The notes: generated from the sequence alone by a model not told the origin. Shown: positions 36,531 to 45,679, counted from the stretch's first letter. The stretch: DNA of 64,000 nucleotides from UBA5078 sp033721235 (GCA_033721235.1 JAWWAY010000008.1:88888-152887); one strand, 5' to 3'. Numbers and translations: made by a program.

Positions 36531-38024
36531 ATGAAGAAAGCGTTATTTGGTGTTGCTTTATTTTTACTTAGTAGCCTTATCTACGGCTATACCATCAAAG
36601 GTGAAAGATGGCCTTACCCAACGACTCTAATTTATACGGGCATCAACGGTAGTGCACCTAGCGGCGTGCGCTGGCGCGATGCGGTACAAGATGCAGCTGC
36701 GCAGTGGAGCGATTCAACGAGCTTTGAGTTTCAGATTTCAAATGACTATAAAGACCCTTGCGATGGTTCTTCCGATCTGGGCCCTAACTTCTCTTCAGGA
36801 GACGGTCTCAATGGCATGGACTTTACCAGTAGCATTTGTGGTGAAGGCTTTGAAGATTATGTGCTTGCCGTGACCCGCATTTTTTATTCTCATGAATTTG
36901 GCAGTTTGAACGTCGAGATTACCGAGGCCGACGTTTTATTCAACGACTCTGTTAACTGGGATGTCTACGATACCAAGCCTAATTTTACTCCCTTAGACCT
37001 TATCGATTTTCGCCGCGTCGCACTGCATGAGTTGGGTCATGCCATTGGCATGAGGCATGCCGAGGAAGGACTCTCGACCTTCAACTATGATGATTGTTTG
37101 CGCGCGGGTGATTGCCCAATCATGGTACCAACAGTGTCAAATAATTTTGCCTTGCAGTCCGACGATATTAACGGGGTTAATGATCTGTACTCCGGCTACC
37201 AAAGCTGCCCCTATACGGAGGTAGGTTTCGGCAGTTTGAACGGAGAGCTGGCAACAGGGGATTGTACGGTTAGGGAGTTGGCTGGCGGTGCAAATGACGA
37301 TAGCTTCGTAGACGTTTATCAGCTTGATCTAGACCAGGACACCACTCTTAATCTCACGATGCGAGCGCCCTCTTTGGACTCTGTACTGCTGCTAATGGAT
37401 GTGGATTCGCAAATCTTTGCAGCTGACGATGATAGCGCCGGAGGATGTGATGCTCAGTTAAGCGAATCTTTAAGCGCCGGGCGCTATGTGATTCTTGCCA
37501 ATACCTTTACCGAGGCAACGGAATGCGGTGGTACCGAAGGCAGTTATCGGCTTGATATTGGTTTCGAACTGCCCTCCCAGCCTATGCTTAGCAATGAGAC
37601 AAGTCTTCTAGGTGGGGTTTCCTCTGCTAGCTTTACTGGTGGAGTCACGATTAATCGAGGTCAGACTTATGTGAATGCGGTGACCTCTGACGACACCTTC
37701 GACGTGCTCGGGAATATCGCAGTAGACCCAGCCCATATTGGACAGCCAGGTTTTCTTGTCATCGCAGCCATAATGGAAGATGGTCAAATATTGCTAAAGA
37801 ATGAGTTTGGAGACTTTCTGCCAATAGGTGCTGGAGGCATTACCGCGGCTCAGAGAAAGACTCTGGCCAGCCAGGAAGCGCTTGATATTCTGTTAAATAT
37901 TACCCCTTCTGCTTTGGGCATTAACGAGATTGAGCTTGGGTTTCTCATTGGCTATGGGCTAGATGCTCAGCCAAATGAGGTCTATTTTCATGAAACGCCC
38001 ATAAGCCTTGTGGTACAGCCATAG
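36531..38024 (+). CDS. Matrixin-like zinc metalloprotease with pre-peptidase C-terminal domain
   Basis: A 497-residue secreted protease. The ATG at 36531 is chosen because AAAGGGAAG lies just before it; an upstream in-frame GTG at 36513 overlaps the previous gene. After a signal peptide, a metzincin domain contains HELGHAIGMRH (H166, E167, H170, H176), the full zinc-binding HExxHxxGxxH motif. A region like a bacterial pre-peptidase C-terminal domain follows (~235-345), with paired Cys. The final ~140 residues are of unknown type. It probably acts outside the cell or on the cell surface. Confidence 0.85.
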   Translation: MKKALFGVALFLLSSLIYGYTIKGERWPYPTTLIYTGINGSAPSGVRWRDAVQDAAAQWSDSTSFEFQISNDYKDPCDGSSDLGPNFSSGDGLNGMDFTSSICGEGFEDYVLAVTRIFYSHEFGSLNVEITEADVLFNDSVNWDVYDTKPNFTPLDLIDFRRVALHELGHAIGMRHAEEGLSTFNYDDCLRAGDCPIMVPTVSNNFALQSDDINGVNDLYSGYQSCPYTEVGFGSLNGELATGDCTVRELAGGANDDSFVDVYQLDLDQDTTLNLTMRAPSLDSVLLLMDVDSQIFAADDDSAGGCDAQLSESLSAGRYVILANTFTEATECGGTEGSYRLDIGFELPSQPMLSNETSLLGGVSSASFTGGVTINRGQTYVNAVTSDDTFDVLGNIAVDPAHIGQPGFLVIAAIMEDGQILLKNEFGDFLPIGAGGITAAQRKTLASQEALDILLNITPSALGINEIELGFLIGYGLDAQPNEVYFHETPISLVVQP

Positions 38025-38080
38025 ACTAGAAAAGCGCGATAGAGGTCGTTTCTAAATTTACTAAGAGTACGCTGGCACTG

Positions 38081-38158
38081 TATAATCGGGACATCTCGTT
38101 AACGATTAGGCAGTCGATCGCAAAGCCGGTGGCAAACGAAGCCGCCTTAACGAGTCAC
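38081..38158 (+). promoter_or_regulatory. Promoter and structured 5' leader of a cytochrome c5 gene
   Basis: A perfect TATAAT at 38081-38086, with a weaker TTTACT about 18 bases upstream, would start transcription near 38093. Directly there an 8-bp closing stem forms (CTCGTTAA at 38095-38102 with TTAACGAG at 38147-38154). Inside is a second hairpin with GGTGGC and GCCGCC arms and the loop AAACGAA. The leader then runs to a GGAGAGGA ribosome-binding site. The layout is riboswitch-like, but it does not match a class I can name with confidence. Confidence 0.45.
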
Positions 38159-38201
38159 AGTTTATAAGATCTTGACTGAGTTTATTGGAGAGGAATTTAG
38201 C

Positions 38202-38642
38202 GTGACATTGTTTAACAGCAGTATTTTTTCGCATATTTTGCGCTCAGGCGTAATGTTTTTGGGCTTGATTTGCGCGACTGGCGCAACGGCTCAGTCTAGC
38301 GCGGACTTAATCGCAGAGCGCCTAAAGCCTGTGGGTGAGGTATGTGTTGCTGGTGACCCCTGTGCTGGCGGCACAGCGGCTCCTGCGGCTGCCGCATCTG
38401 GTGAGTTTGTGGCGGAGAATGCCTATCAGCAAAACTGCTCCGTCTGTCACGCTTCCGGTATGGCGGGTGCCCCTAAACTAGGTGATTCTGATGAGTGGGC
38501 AAAGCGAATTGCAGACAAAGGTATGGACGGCTTGGTGAGCAATGCCATCAATGGTATCAATGCGATGCCTGCGCGTGGTATGTGTATGACATGTAGCGAC
38601 GAGAACATCGCTGAGCTGGTGGATTACCTGACAGCTCAATAA
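38202..38642 (+). CDS. Cytochrome c5 family protein
   Basis: A periplasmic monohaem cytochrome of 146 residues. The GTG at 38202 is chosen because GGAGAGGA lies 8 bases before it; an in-frame TTG at 38172 has no such site. A signal peptide ends near ATAQS. The haem motif is CSVCH, and the Met ligand probably lies in GINAMPARGMC. A second Cys pair (CMTC) is typical of the c5 group. It would carry electrons in the periplasm. A second c5 gene follows 89 bases later and is clearly a paralogue. Confidence 0.9.
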   Translation: MTLFNSSIFSHILRSGVMFLGLICATGATAQSSADLIAERLKPVGEVCVAGDPCAGGTAAPAAAASGEFVAENAYQQNCSVCHASGMAGAPKLGDSDEWAKRIADKGMDGLVSNAINGINAMPARGMCMTCSDENIAELVDYLTAQ

Positions 38643-38731
38643 ATAAGGGCTTGTTCATCTTATATTAAGATAAATTAGCGCATTCTATGTATGTATAAGT
38701 AACAACTGGAAACAGTTAATTAGGAGTAGAC

Positions 38732-39103
38732 ATGATGGGTATTGCAAGAATGATCAAGTCTGGTGTTGTACAAGTGGGTGCCGTAGCAGCATTGGTTCTA
38801 ATGGCCGGTTCGGCAAGCGCTGGAAGCAATGCAGTAATGCAATTGGCGGCTGTCTCAGACGGTTTTGATGCTGAAGCCACTTACACACAAAAGTGCTTCA
38901 TGTGCCATAACACGGGCGTAGGCGGTGCACCTAAAGTAGGGACTGCATCTGATTGGACTGCTCGTCTAGAGAAAGGTTTTGATGCTGTTTACGAAAACGC
39001 ACTTAAGGGCATTAACGCTATGCCTGCTAAAGGTATGTGCTTTGAGTGTACAGATGATGACTTGAAAGCCGTAGTGCAATACATGGTAGATAACAGCAAG
39101 TAA
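38732..39103 (+). CDS. Cytochrome c5 family protein
   Basis: A 123-residue periplasmic monohaem cytochrome. It has a signal peptide (GSASA), the haem motif CFMCH, a Met in GINAMPAKGMC and the C-terminal CFEC pair. It is a tandem paralogue of the preceding gene, and favoured codons (CTA, GGT, GCT) suggest higher expression. TTAGGAG precedes the ATG. A strong terminator follows 21 bases after the stop. Confidence 0.92.
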   Translation: MMGIARMIKSGVVQVGAVAALVLMAGSASAGSNAVMQLAAVSDGFDAEATYTQKCFMCHNTGVGGAPKVGTASDWTARLEKGFDAVYENALKGINAMPAKGMCFECTDDDLKAVVQYMVDNSK

Positions 39104-39124
39104 GGTCAACTTACACTGTTTGCT

Positions 39125-39149
39125 AAAAAGGGGCTTAGGCCCCTTTTTT
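39125..39149. terminator. Bidirectional intrinsic terminator between cytochrome and rep
   Basis: The stem AAAAAGGGGC (39125-39134) pairs with GCCCCTTTTT (39139-39148) around a 4-base loop, with A and T tracts at either side. It lies between convergent genes and should work on both strands. Confidence 0.9.
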
Positions 39150-39167
39150 GTGTCTGCAGTAATTGCT

Positions 39168-41192
39168 CTACAAAAACATATCTTTGAGGCCTGCGATGGC
39201 CACATCTGCCTTTTGCTGCTTTTGTTCGGGTGTGGAGTCGCCCCTGCCTTCCCATTCGAGTAACTCTTGAGGCAGCTCCTCTAAGAAGCGACTAGGTGTT
39301 GTGGCCATGACTTCGCCGAACTGCTTGCGTTTTTTGGCCAGCGTGAAACATAGGCCGCGCTTTGCCCGTGTAATACCCACATAGGCTAGTCGTCTTTCCT
39401 CGTCGATGTCATCGTTTTCGATACTGTTTCGATGGGGCAACATGTCTTCTTCCATGCCCATGATAAACACTTGGGGAAACTCCAGGCCTTTGGCCGCGTG
39501 CAGGGTCATCAGCTGTACTTGATTGTCGACACTTTCTTCCTCCTGACGCTCCATGATGTCGCGCAGAATGAGTTTATTGATGGCTGCCTCAATATCGCTG
39601 TCACCATCCTCCTCCTCGGCTGTGTTGAGGCTGTTTTGCAAAGACTCGATGAGTATGTCCACATTGGCCAAGGCGCGTTCGGCGGCTGGTGGTGTGCGAG
39701 AATTTTGATGAATCCAGCCTTCGTAGTCCATATCCGCTAGCATCTCCCTAATAGCGGCAATGCTGTCGCCGCGCTGGGAGCGCTCACTGATGCGCTCAAT
39801 CCACTGGGCGAAGTCCACCAGTTTCTCGCGTTTACTATTGTTCAAGTGCTGGCCTAGGCCAATCTCTGAGCATGCCGCCAATAAGGCAACTCCTCGCTCA
39901 GTGGCATAGTTCGCCAAGGCTTCTAAAATTGAGGGGCCAATCTTGCGCCTAGGGGTATTGATGGCACGTAAGAAGGCATTGTCATCGTCTGGATTGATGA
40001 GCAGTCTCAGGTAAGCCATGACATCTTTGATTTCTGTGCGCGAGAAGAAAGAGGTGCCTCCCGTAATTTGATACGGAATTTGATGGGCTTGCAGATGAAT
40101 CTCTAGGGTTCGAGCCTGATGGTTGCCTCGATACAATACGGCAAAATCACGAAATTTGAGATTCTTGTGTGCGCACATGCTCAGAATTTCCGTGGCGATG
40201 CGTTCCACCTCGGTGTCCTGATTTGGGGTGACCAGAACCCGTATAGGGTCACCAAGGCCCAGCTCACTCCATAGTTTTTTCTCATATAAGTGCGGGTTAT
40301 TGGCGATAAGCGTATTGGCCGCTCGCAGAATATTATTATTGGAGCGATAGTTCTGCTCTAGCTTAATCAGCTTAAGCCCGGGGTAGTCTTTCTCCAGCTC
40401 CATCATGTTCTCGGGGCGTGCACCGCGCCAGGAATAGATGGACTGGTCGTCATCCCCCACTACGGTTAAACCGTTTCGAGCTCCCACTAATAGCTTAACC
40501 AGCAGGTATTGACTGGTATTGGTGTCTTGGTACTCGTCCACCAATAAATAATGAATACGATTCTGCCAGCGATCCAAGACGCTCTTTTCTTTTTGGAAAA
40601 GCACAACAGGAAGTAAAATTAAGTCATCGAAGTCGACGGCGTTAAAGGCTAAGAGATGACGCTGATACTGTTCGTACACTCTTGCGGCAAAGGCGGCCTC
40701 GGCATCTTCGGCTTTGCTTAGCGCCTCGCTGGGAAGAATCAGTTGGTTCTTCCAGCCAGAGATGGTGTGTTGTATGAATTTAATCTCTTCGTCGTTGATA
40801 TCGGCATCTTTGTGCAGCAGACTTTTCAGCAGCCCTAAACTGTCTTGAGTATCAAACAATGAGAAGCCGGGCTTATAGCCCAATTTCTTATGTTCTTTAC
40901 GCACAATGGTAAGACCAAGATGGTGGAATGTGGATACGGTTAAGCCGCGGGTGTTGTTTTTGCTCCCTCGCTCGCGCGCAAGGTTTGCCACTCGCTCCTT
41001 CATCTCCTTGGCGGCCTTATTGGTGAACGTTACCGCGGCTATTTTATGAGCTGGGTAGCCACAGTCGTTGATGAGATAATTGATCTTGCGGGTGATTACA
41101 CTGGTTTTACCACTGCCAGCGCCGGCTAGGACCAACAGAGGCGTACTGATGTATTTGACGGCCTCTTTTTGTTTTGCGTTTAGATTGTTCAC
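39168..41192 (-). CDS. rep: ATP-dependent DNA helicase Rep
   Basis: A superfamily 1A 3'-5' helicase that clears replication forks. It has Walker A (AGAGSGKTS), VDEYQDTN (Walker B, DEYQD), GDDDQSIYSWRGA and VGITRAKRG. The C-terminus (EDMLPHRNS, DEERRLAYVG) is typical of Rep rather than UvrD. The frame is open to an ATG at 41297 (709 residues), but GTG 41192 gives 674 residues beginning NNLNAKQKEAV, which matches the length and start region of E. coli Rep (673). The longer N-terminus looks unlike the family, although the GTG lacks a strong ribosome-binding site. Confidence 0.93.
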   Translation of the reverse strand: MNNLNAKQKEAVKYISTPLLVLAGAGSGKTSVITRKINYLINDCGYPAHKIAAVTFTNKAAKEMKERVANLARERGSKNNTRGLTVSTFHHLGLTIVRKEHKKLGYKPGFSLFDTQDSLGLLKSLLHKDADINDEEIKFIQHTISGWKNQLILPSEALSKAEDAEAAFAARVYEQYQRHLLAFNAVDFDDLILLPVVLFQKEKSVLDRWQNRIHYLLVDEYQDTNTSQYLLVKLLVGARNGLTVVGDDDQSIYSWRGARPENMMELEKDYPGLKLIKLEQNYRSNNNILRAANTLIANNPHLYEKKLWSELGLGDPIRVLVTPNQDTEVERIATEILSMCAHKNLKFRDFAVLYRGNHQARTLEIHLQAHQIPYQITGGTSFFSRTEIKDVMAYLRLLINPDDDNAFLRAINTPRRKIGPSILEALANYATERGVALLAACSEIGLGQHLNNSKREKLVDFAQWIERISERSQRGDSIAAIREMLADMDYEGWIHQNSRTPPAAERALANVDILIESLQNSLNTAEEEDGDSDIEAAINKLILRDIMERQEEESVDNQVQLMTLHAAKGLEFPQVFIMGMEEDMLPHRNSIENDDIDEERRLAYVGITRAKRGLCFTLAKKRKQFGEVMATTPSRFLEELPQELLEWEGRGDSTPEQKQQKADVAIAGLKDMFL

Positions 41193-41499
41193 TGTATATG
41201 CGTCAATGTTTGCTACGCCTATATCAGGCGTTATCGACTCCGAAACCTCGTGGGGCACTGTAAGAATTGCACAAAGAAGGCGCAAGCAAATGCACATTTA
41301 TTGAGCGACTAGGTAGCTGATGCTAGTACTCGATCTAATTCGCCACTATTATATACAACACCTCGCTTGATGCCTCTTCAACATTTAGCATTTTTTCGTC
41401 TTAGATCAAAAAAAGCGACGTATAGTTTAAAAAACTTGAAGGAAAGCCCTAGTGCGGCCGATAACTGCTATTGAGTCGAAATAAATACGGAGTTCTGCA

Positions 41500-43230
41500 G
41501 TGCGAATACTGCTGATTGCCGAGGAGGACGAGGAGTTTCAAACTATCTCCGCCCACCTCAATGGCATACAAGGATCCCAACATCGCCTGTCTTGGTGTCA
41601 GGCGGACTTGTCTGTGCTTGTCTCTTTAGCAGTGACACAGTTTCAGCTGGTTATCTGGGGTCGAGTGTCTGACAAGACTACCGCTCGGAACCTGCTGGTC
41701 GAATTGAATCGGCAGCACCCGGAAGTGCCCGTGGTGATGATAGTTGATAACGCTCCAAAGCACGTGGATGCAGTGTCCTTGGCCCGTGGCGAATCTGACT
41801 TTCTGCTGCGTAGTACTCTGAGCGTAGAGACTCTCTCGCGCGCCATTGATTACGCCTTCTCCCCTGCCAGTTCCAATGAAAGCGTTGCCAAAGAGATTAA
41901 GGCAGACCCTCTAACAGGGCTGGGTAATCGGCAAGATTTTCGCGACCAGTTGTCCGCCATCCTAGGAGCGGCGACAAAGTCCAATACCGTCGGTTTGCTG
42001 CTTATCGACGTTGACCAGTTTAAGAAAGTGAACGCCTCCTATGGGCAAGGGGCAGGCGATGCTTTGATACAGCTAATTGCAGAGCGCATTCGTTCCAGCC
42101 TATCAGAGAGCCAGTATCTATCTCGCATAGGCGGCAATGAGTTTGCAGTGCTCTTTGAAGACCCTATGGGTAAAGTGCAGACGAGCTGTAAACAATGCGT
42201 GGACAGTATTATAGAGGCCATGTCTAAGCCTTTTCCTGTTGCGCAACATGCGGTGCGAATGCATGTGAGTGTGGGCATTGCTCAGAACCTGCAAGCCAAT
42301 GTCACCGTAGACCAAATGCTAGCCAATGCTGATACAGCCATGCGTGTCGCTAAGCGAGAGAAAGGAAGCAACTACCAGGTTTATAGTACCGAAATGACGG
42401 CTGTGGAGGATAAGACGCTACGGCTCGAGTCTGAGATGCGTAAAGCTCTTAGAAATAATGAATTTGAGTTGTACTACCAACCTCGTATCGATATTTCCCA
42501 GAACAAGATTGTAGGTGCTGAAGGCCTCATTCGCTGGCGTCACCCGAAGCGCGGCTTGCTCCCTCCTAGTGAATTTATTTCCGTAGCCGAGGAAACAGGC
42601 ATGATTATGCCCTTGGGCTATTGGATTATTCACCAGGCCTGCTCCGATTTGAACATACTAGCCTCGAAAGGCCATCACGATGTTCAGTTGGCCGTAAACG
42701 TATCGTTTAAGCAGTTTCAAGATCCCAAGTTCGTAGATACCGTCGCGAATATCCTAGAGAAGCAAGCTATTTCCGAAGGCCGTCTCGAATTTGAGCTGAC
42801 AGAGACTACGATGATGATAGAAGGTCAGTCTGTCGATAAGAGTCTCAAGCGCTTGAGCCAACTAGGTATCGATATTTCCCTAGACGATTTTGGCACCGGC
42901 TACTCATCGTTTGCCCATATTCAACGACTGCCCATATCGGTGCTCAAGATTGATCGCTCATTCGTGAGCAGTGTGAATACCAATGAAGATGACGCCACCA
43001 TCGTTCGAGCCATTATCAATTTGGCTCATAGCCTTAGCATGCAGGTTATTGCTGAGGGCGCGGAGACGTCTGAGCAAATCGAGTTTTTGTGTCTTAATAA
43101 ATGCGATCAAGTTCAAGGCTATTTCTTCAGCAAGCCCATTACCTTCTCTGATCTCAAACAACTTCTTAATCAAGAAGACTTCGTCGACCAGCATATTCAG
43201 TCTGTTATAGCCGACAATTCTAAAATATAG
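41500..43230 (+). CDS. GGDEF/EAL protein with receiver-like N-terminus and altered motifs
   Basis: A 576-residue protein of the c-di-GMP group. Residues ~1-125 look like a receiver domain that lacks a clear phosphoryl-accepting Asp (the strand reads LVIWGRVSD). A GGDEF domain (~140-300) has GGNEF (211-215), so the signature Asp is Asn. An EAL domain (~315-560) has AEGLIRW, with E341 kept but the motif reading EGL, and an intact DDFGTGYSS. Phosphodiesterase activity is plausible; cyclase activity is doubtful and the GGDEF domain may bind GTP as a regulator. Translation starts at a GTG with ACGGAG about 8 bases before it. Confidence 0.9.
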   Translation: MRILLIAEEDEEFQTISAHLNGIQGSQHRLSWCQADLSVLVSLAVTQFQLVIWGRVSDKTTARNLLVELNRQHPEVPVVMIVDNAPKHVDAVSLARGESDFLLRSTLSVETLSRAIDYAFSPASSNESVAKEIKADPLTGLGNRQDFRDQLSAILGAATKSNTVGLLLIDVDQFKKVNASYGQGAGDALIQLIAERIRSSLSESQYLSRIGGNEFAVLFEDPMGKVQTSCKQCVDSIIEAMSKPFPVAQHAVRMHVSVGIAQNLQANVTVDQMLANADTAMRVAKREKGSNYQVYSTEMTAVEDKTLRLESEMRKALRNNEFELYYQPRIDISQNKIVGAEGLIRWRHPKRGLLPPSEFISVAEETGMIMPLGYWIIHQACSDLNILASKGHHDVQLAVNVSFKQFQDPKFVDTVANILEKQAISEGRLEFELTETTMMIEGQSVDKSLKRLSQLGIDISLDDFGTGYSSFAHIQRLPISVLKIDRSFVSSVNTNEDDATIVRAIINLAHSLSMQVIAEGAETSEQIEFLCLNKCDQVQGYFFSKPITFSDLKQLLNQEDFVDQHIQSVIADNSKI

Positions 43231-43334
43231 CTCCTTCCCCAAACTTGCGTAATTCGGTTTTCTAATCTATTGCTTATATAGTGGCGAAGGTAATCACCGT
43301 CGCCGGTAATCAACTGACTCCATGGAAGGAGCCT

Positions 43335-44888
43335 ATGTCTTTAGCGGTAGTTTATACGCGGGCGAATGTGGGAATTGAAGCCCCTTTAGTCACAGTGGAA
43401 ACACACCTGTCCAATGGTTTGCCCGGCCTAGCGATCGTTGGCTTGCCTGAAGCTGCAGTACGCGAGAGTAAAGAGCGCGTACGCAGCGCCATTCTTAACG
43501 CCAACCTGGAATTTCCCACAAGGCGCATTACTATCAATCTTGCTCCCGCCGATTTGCCAAAGAACAGTGGACGTTTTGATCTTGCCATAGCGCTGAGTAT
43601 ATTGGCCGCTTCCGAACAGATCCCAGTAGCCGCATTGGCCCAATACGAGGTGCTAGGAGAGTTAGCCCTAACCGGTGGTATACGGCATGTCTACGGTGTG
43701 CTTCCTGCCGTACTGGCAGCTACAGAAAGTAATCGCGAGTTGATTCTGCCTAGCGTTAATGCTCAAGAGGCAAGCCTTGTGCGCAATGTTAAAGCTCTCA
43801 GCGCATCTCATCTACTGGATGTCTGTCGGCATTTGACTGAAGGCTCTGGAATGCAAGCCTGTCGATTCAACGCAGAGGCCTCCAAGCCCAGCGGTCTTAG
43901 CCGAGGCGTAGACATTGCCGATATCAAAGGGCAGGAATCCGCTAAGCGCGCCTTGTTAATAGCCGCGGCGGGTAGTCACAATATTCTATTCGTTGGTCCT
44001 CCCGGTACAGGCAAGACGATGTTGGCCAATAGCTTGGCGGGCCTGCTGCCCCCGCTTAGTGAAAAGGAGGCGCTGGAGGCGGCCGCCATTAAGTCCATTG
44101 CGAAACTTCCCATTGATCCTGAGGTGTGGCTTGAACCCAGCTTTAGAGCGCCCCATCACACCGCCACTAGCGTTTCTCTAGTGGGAGGCGGCGCTCAGGC
44201 AAGTCCAGGCGAAGTGACCTTGGCTCATCGTGGTGTGTTGTTCTTGGATGAGTTAACGGAGTTCAGCAGGCATGTCTTAGAAGTGCTGAGGGAACCTATC
44301 GAGTCTGGAATCATTAGTATTTGCCGCGCAAGTTATCGATTACAACTGCCAGCCAATTTTCAGCTTGTCGCTGCTATGAATCCCTGTCACTGCGGTTTCG
44401 CGGGCGACCCTAGCAATGCATGCCGTTGCAGTGACGCGCAGATACAGCGTTATTTAGATAAAATCTCTGGTCCTCTACTCGATCGAATCGATTTGATAAT
44501 GACCGTTCCACGAGTTAGCCATGCAGAGCTAATGAACGCCGAGATAGCGCAGTCGAATGAAAGCAGTGAAGCTTTAAGAGAACGCGTTATGCATTGCAGA
44601 GAACTACAACAACAAAGAGCAGGGAGGCTCAATAGCGACATGACTAATAGAGAGATACAAACCCATTGCACCCTTGATAAATCGAGCGAGAAGAGTTTGG
44701 CCGAAGTAGTCGACAAACTCCAGCTATCTGCGCGATCGTGCCACCGCGTTCTGAAAATTGCGCGCACCATCGCTGACCTAGAAGGCCACGCAAAGATTCA
44801 ACAACAAGACCTAATGGAGGCCGTTGCGTACAGAAGAATGGAGTCTTGCTTCACTCACGGTGCTCAATCTCTCCTAGCGAAAGACTAA
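43335..44888 (+). CDS. comM: YifB/ComM-family Mg-chelatase-like AAA ATPase
   Basis: A 517-residue AAA+ protein. ComM is a helicase that promotes branch migration in natural transformation. The ATG at 43335 has AAGGAG at 43326-43331; an in-frame GTG at 43281 lacks such a site. An N-terminal ChlI-like domain (~1-165) is followed by the ATPase core with GPPGTGKTML, LFLDELTEF and the CHCGF cysteine cluster (with CRC) typical of YifB. A C-terminal Mg-chelatase domain ends the protein. Other competence genes are not in the window. Confidence 0.92.
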   Translation: MSLAVVYTRANVGIEAPLVTVETHLSNGLPGLAIVGLPEAAVRESKERVRSAILNANLEFPTRRITINLAPADLPKNSGRFDLAIALSILAASEQIPVAALAQYEVLGELALTGGIRHVYGVLPAVLAATESNRELILPSVNAQEASLVRNVKALSASHLLDVCRHLTEGSGMQACRFNAEASKPSGLSRGVDIADIKGQESAKRALLIAAAGSHNILFVGPPGTGKTMLANSLAGLLPPLSEKEALEAAAIKSIAKLPIDPEVWLEPSFRAPHHTATSVSLVGGGAQASPGEVTLAHRGVLFLDELTEFSRHVLEVLREPIESGIISICRASYRLQLPANFQLVAAMNPCHCGFAGDPSNACRCSDAQIQRYLDKISGPLLDRIDLIMTVPRVSHAELMNAEIAQSNESSEALRERVMHCRELQQQRAGRLNSDMTNREIQTHCTLDKSSEKSLAEVVDKLQLSARSCHRVLKIARTIADLEGHAKIQQQDLMEAVAYRRMESCFTHGAQSLLAKD

Positions 44889-44916
44889 AAATACCACCCC
44901 ACAACACCCAAAAAAC

Positions 44917-45068
44917 CAAAGGGGTCAGAACAACTTGATCGCGCGCACGCCAAGCAGCGTCAACGCCATCTTGCGGCATTGACGCCTGCCCGGCTACACC
45001 GCGATGAGCAAGCTGGCATAGCCGCTGTGTGCGAAATGGAGAGAAATCAAGTTGTTCTGACCCCTTTG
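44917..45068. repeat. Palindromic MITE/REP-like element with 23-bp terminal inverted repeats
   Basis: A 152-base element ends in perfect 23-bp inverted repeats (44917-44939 and 45046-45068, containing GGGGTCAGAACAACTTGAT). Inside are two more stems (GCGTCAA at 44957-44963 with TTGACGC at 44979-44985; CGGCTA at 44991-44996 with TAGCCG at 45019-45024). No coding frame is evident. Ends with this AAAGGGGTCAGA core are of the kind I associate with REP-associated tyrosine transposase elements; that link is from memory, not from a search. Confidence 0.72.
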
Positions 45069-45217
45069 ATTTGCAGGCGATTCAGTCGGACTGTTTGATT
45101 GTGGATATATGGAATTTGCTAGCGAGCTGTCGTGGCCTAATTCCCAATGCTCAGCAGCAAATCTTTTAATTCTTAGCCAAATTGGGAGGCTATGATCGCT
45201 TGGATTGATCGTTTAGA

Positions 45218-45463
45218 TTACTGCTCCATCTCTTTTTCGAGTTTGCCTAAAGCTTCTTCTAGCTGCGTAATTCGCTCTTGGGCGCGTTGAAGAGCTATGC
45301 GCTGGGCATCGAAGTCTTCTCTCGTTACTAGGTCCAGTCGCTCGAAGGTTTTGCTGATGGCCGAGTGCAACAGTTGCTTTGCGTCCTCGCCTGCGGCCTC
45401 TGCCTTTGGGAGCAAAGTGGCGATTTGAGCGCTGAGCTCTTCGAGAATCTGCTTGTTAATCAT
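45218..45463 (-). CDS. ubiK: Ubiquinone biosynthesis accessory factor UbiK
   Basis: An 81-residue BMFP-domain protein. The ATG at 45463 follows GGAG at a normal distance; an in-frame start at 45481 is less likely. Its end is a coiled coil (ERITQLEEALGKLEKEMEQ), and the middle has FERLDLVTREDFDAQ, which matches UbiK/YqiC. UbiK helps ubiquinone ring-modifying enzymes assemble with UbiJ. The gene is bracketed by two related palindromic elements (44917-45068 and 45493-45603), the second only 30 bases upstream of its start. Confidence 0.9.
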   Translation of the reverse strand: MINKQILEELSAQIATLLPKAEAAGEDAKQLLHSAISKTFERLDLVTREDFDAQRIALQRAQERITQLEEALGKLEKEMEQ

Positions 45464-45492
45464 CGTAAACTCCATTGTCACTTATAAGACGC

Positions 45493-45603
45493 AAATCAAA
45501 GGGGTCAGAACAACTTGATCCTACGCGCCGTCAGGCCACGTCAAAGCCAACTGGAAGAAGTTAGTTGCCAAGCCGGATCAAACTGTTCTGACCCCTTTGA
45601 TTT
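45493..45603. repeat. Palindromic MITE/REP-like element, second copy
   Basis: A 111-base element ends in 29-bp inverted repeats with two mismatches (45493-45521 and 45575-45603). Its left end, from GCAAATCAAAGGGG onward, is the same as the right end of the element at 44917. The interiors differ in length and sequence, so these are relatives and not a simple duplication. It lies in the promoter region of ubiK and upstream of the torF regulatory region. Confidence 0.7.
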
Positions 45604-45679
45604 AGGTGGATTGTATCCTAGTGGAGGGGGCTTAGCTAAGTGTGCGCACAATGGTGCATAAAATAGCAATTTGCTCATT

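Noticed and set aside
38095..38158. A known c-di-GMP (GEMM-I) riboswitch
   Set aside because: Short pieces resemble it, but the order of conserved segments and the tetraloop/receptor arrangement do not fit, so it is listed only as an unnamed structured leader.
39168..41297. Longer Rep with an extra 35-residue N-terminus from ATG 41297
   Set aside because: The added residues do not look like the family, and the GTG at 41192 gives almost exactly the length of E. coli Rep.
44917..45603. CRISPR array or integron attC-like sites around ubiK
   Set aside because: There are only two elements, each palindromic, with different interiors and no regular spacers; no cas or integrase genes are near.
45640..45660. 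A second NtrC box upstream of torF
   Set aside because: The GCAC and GTGC halves are separated by 4 bases instead of 7, so it is not counted as a full site.
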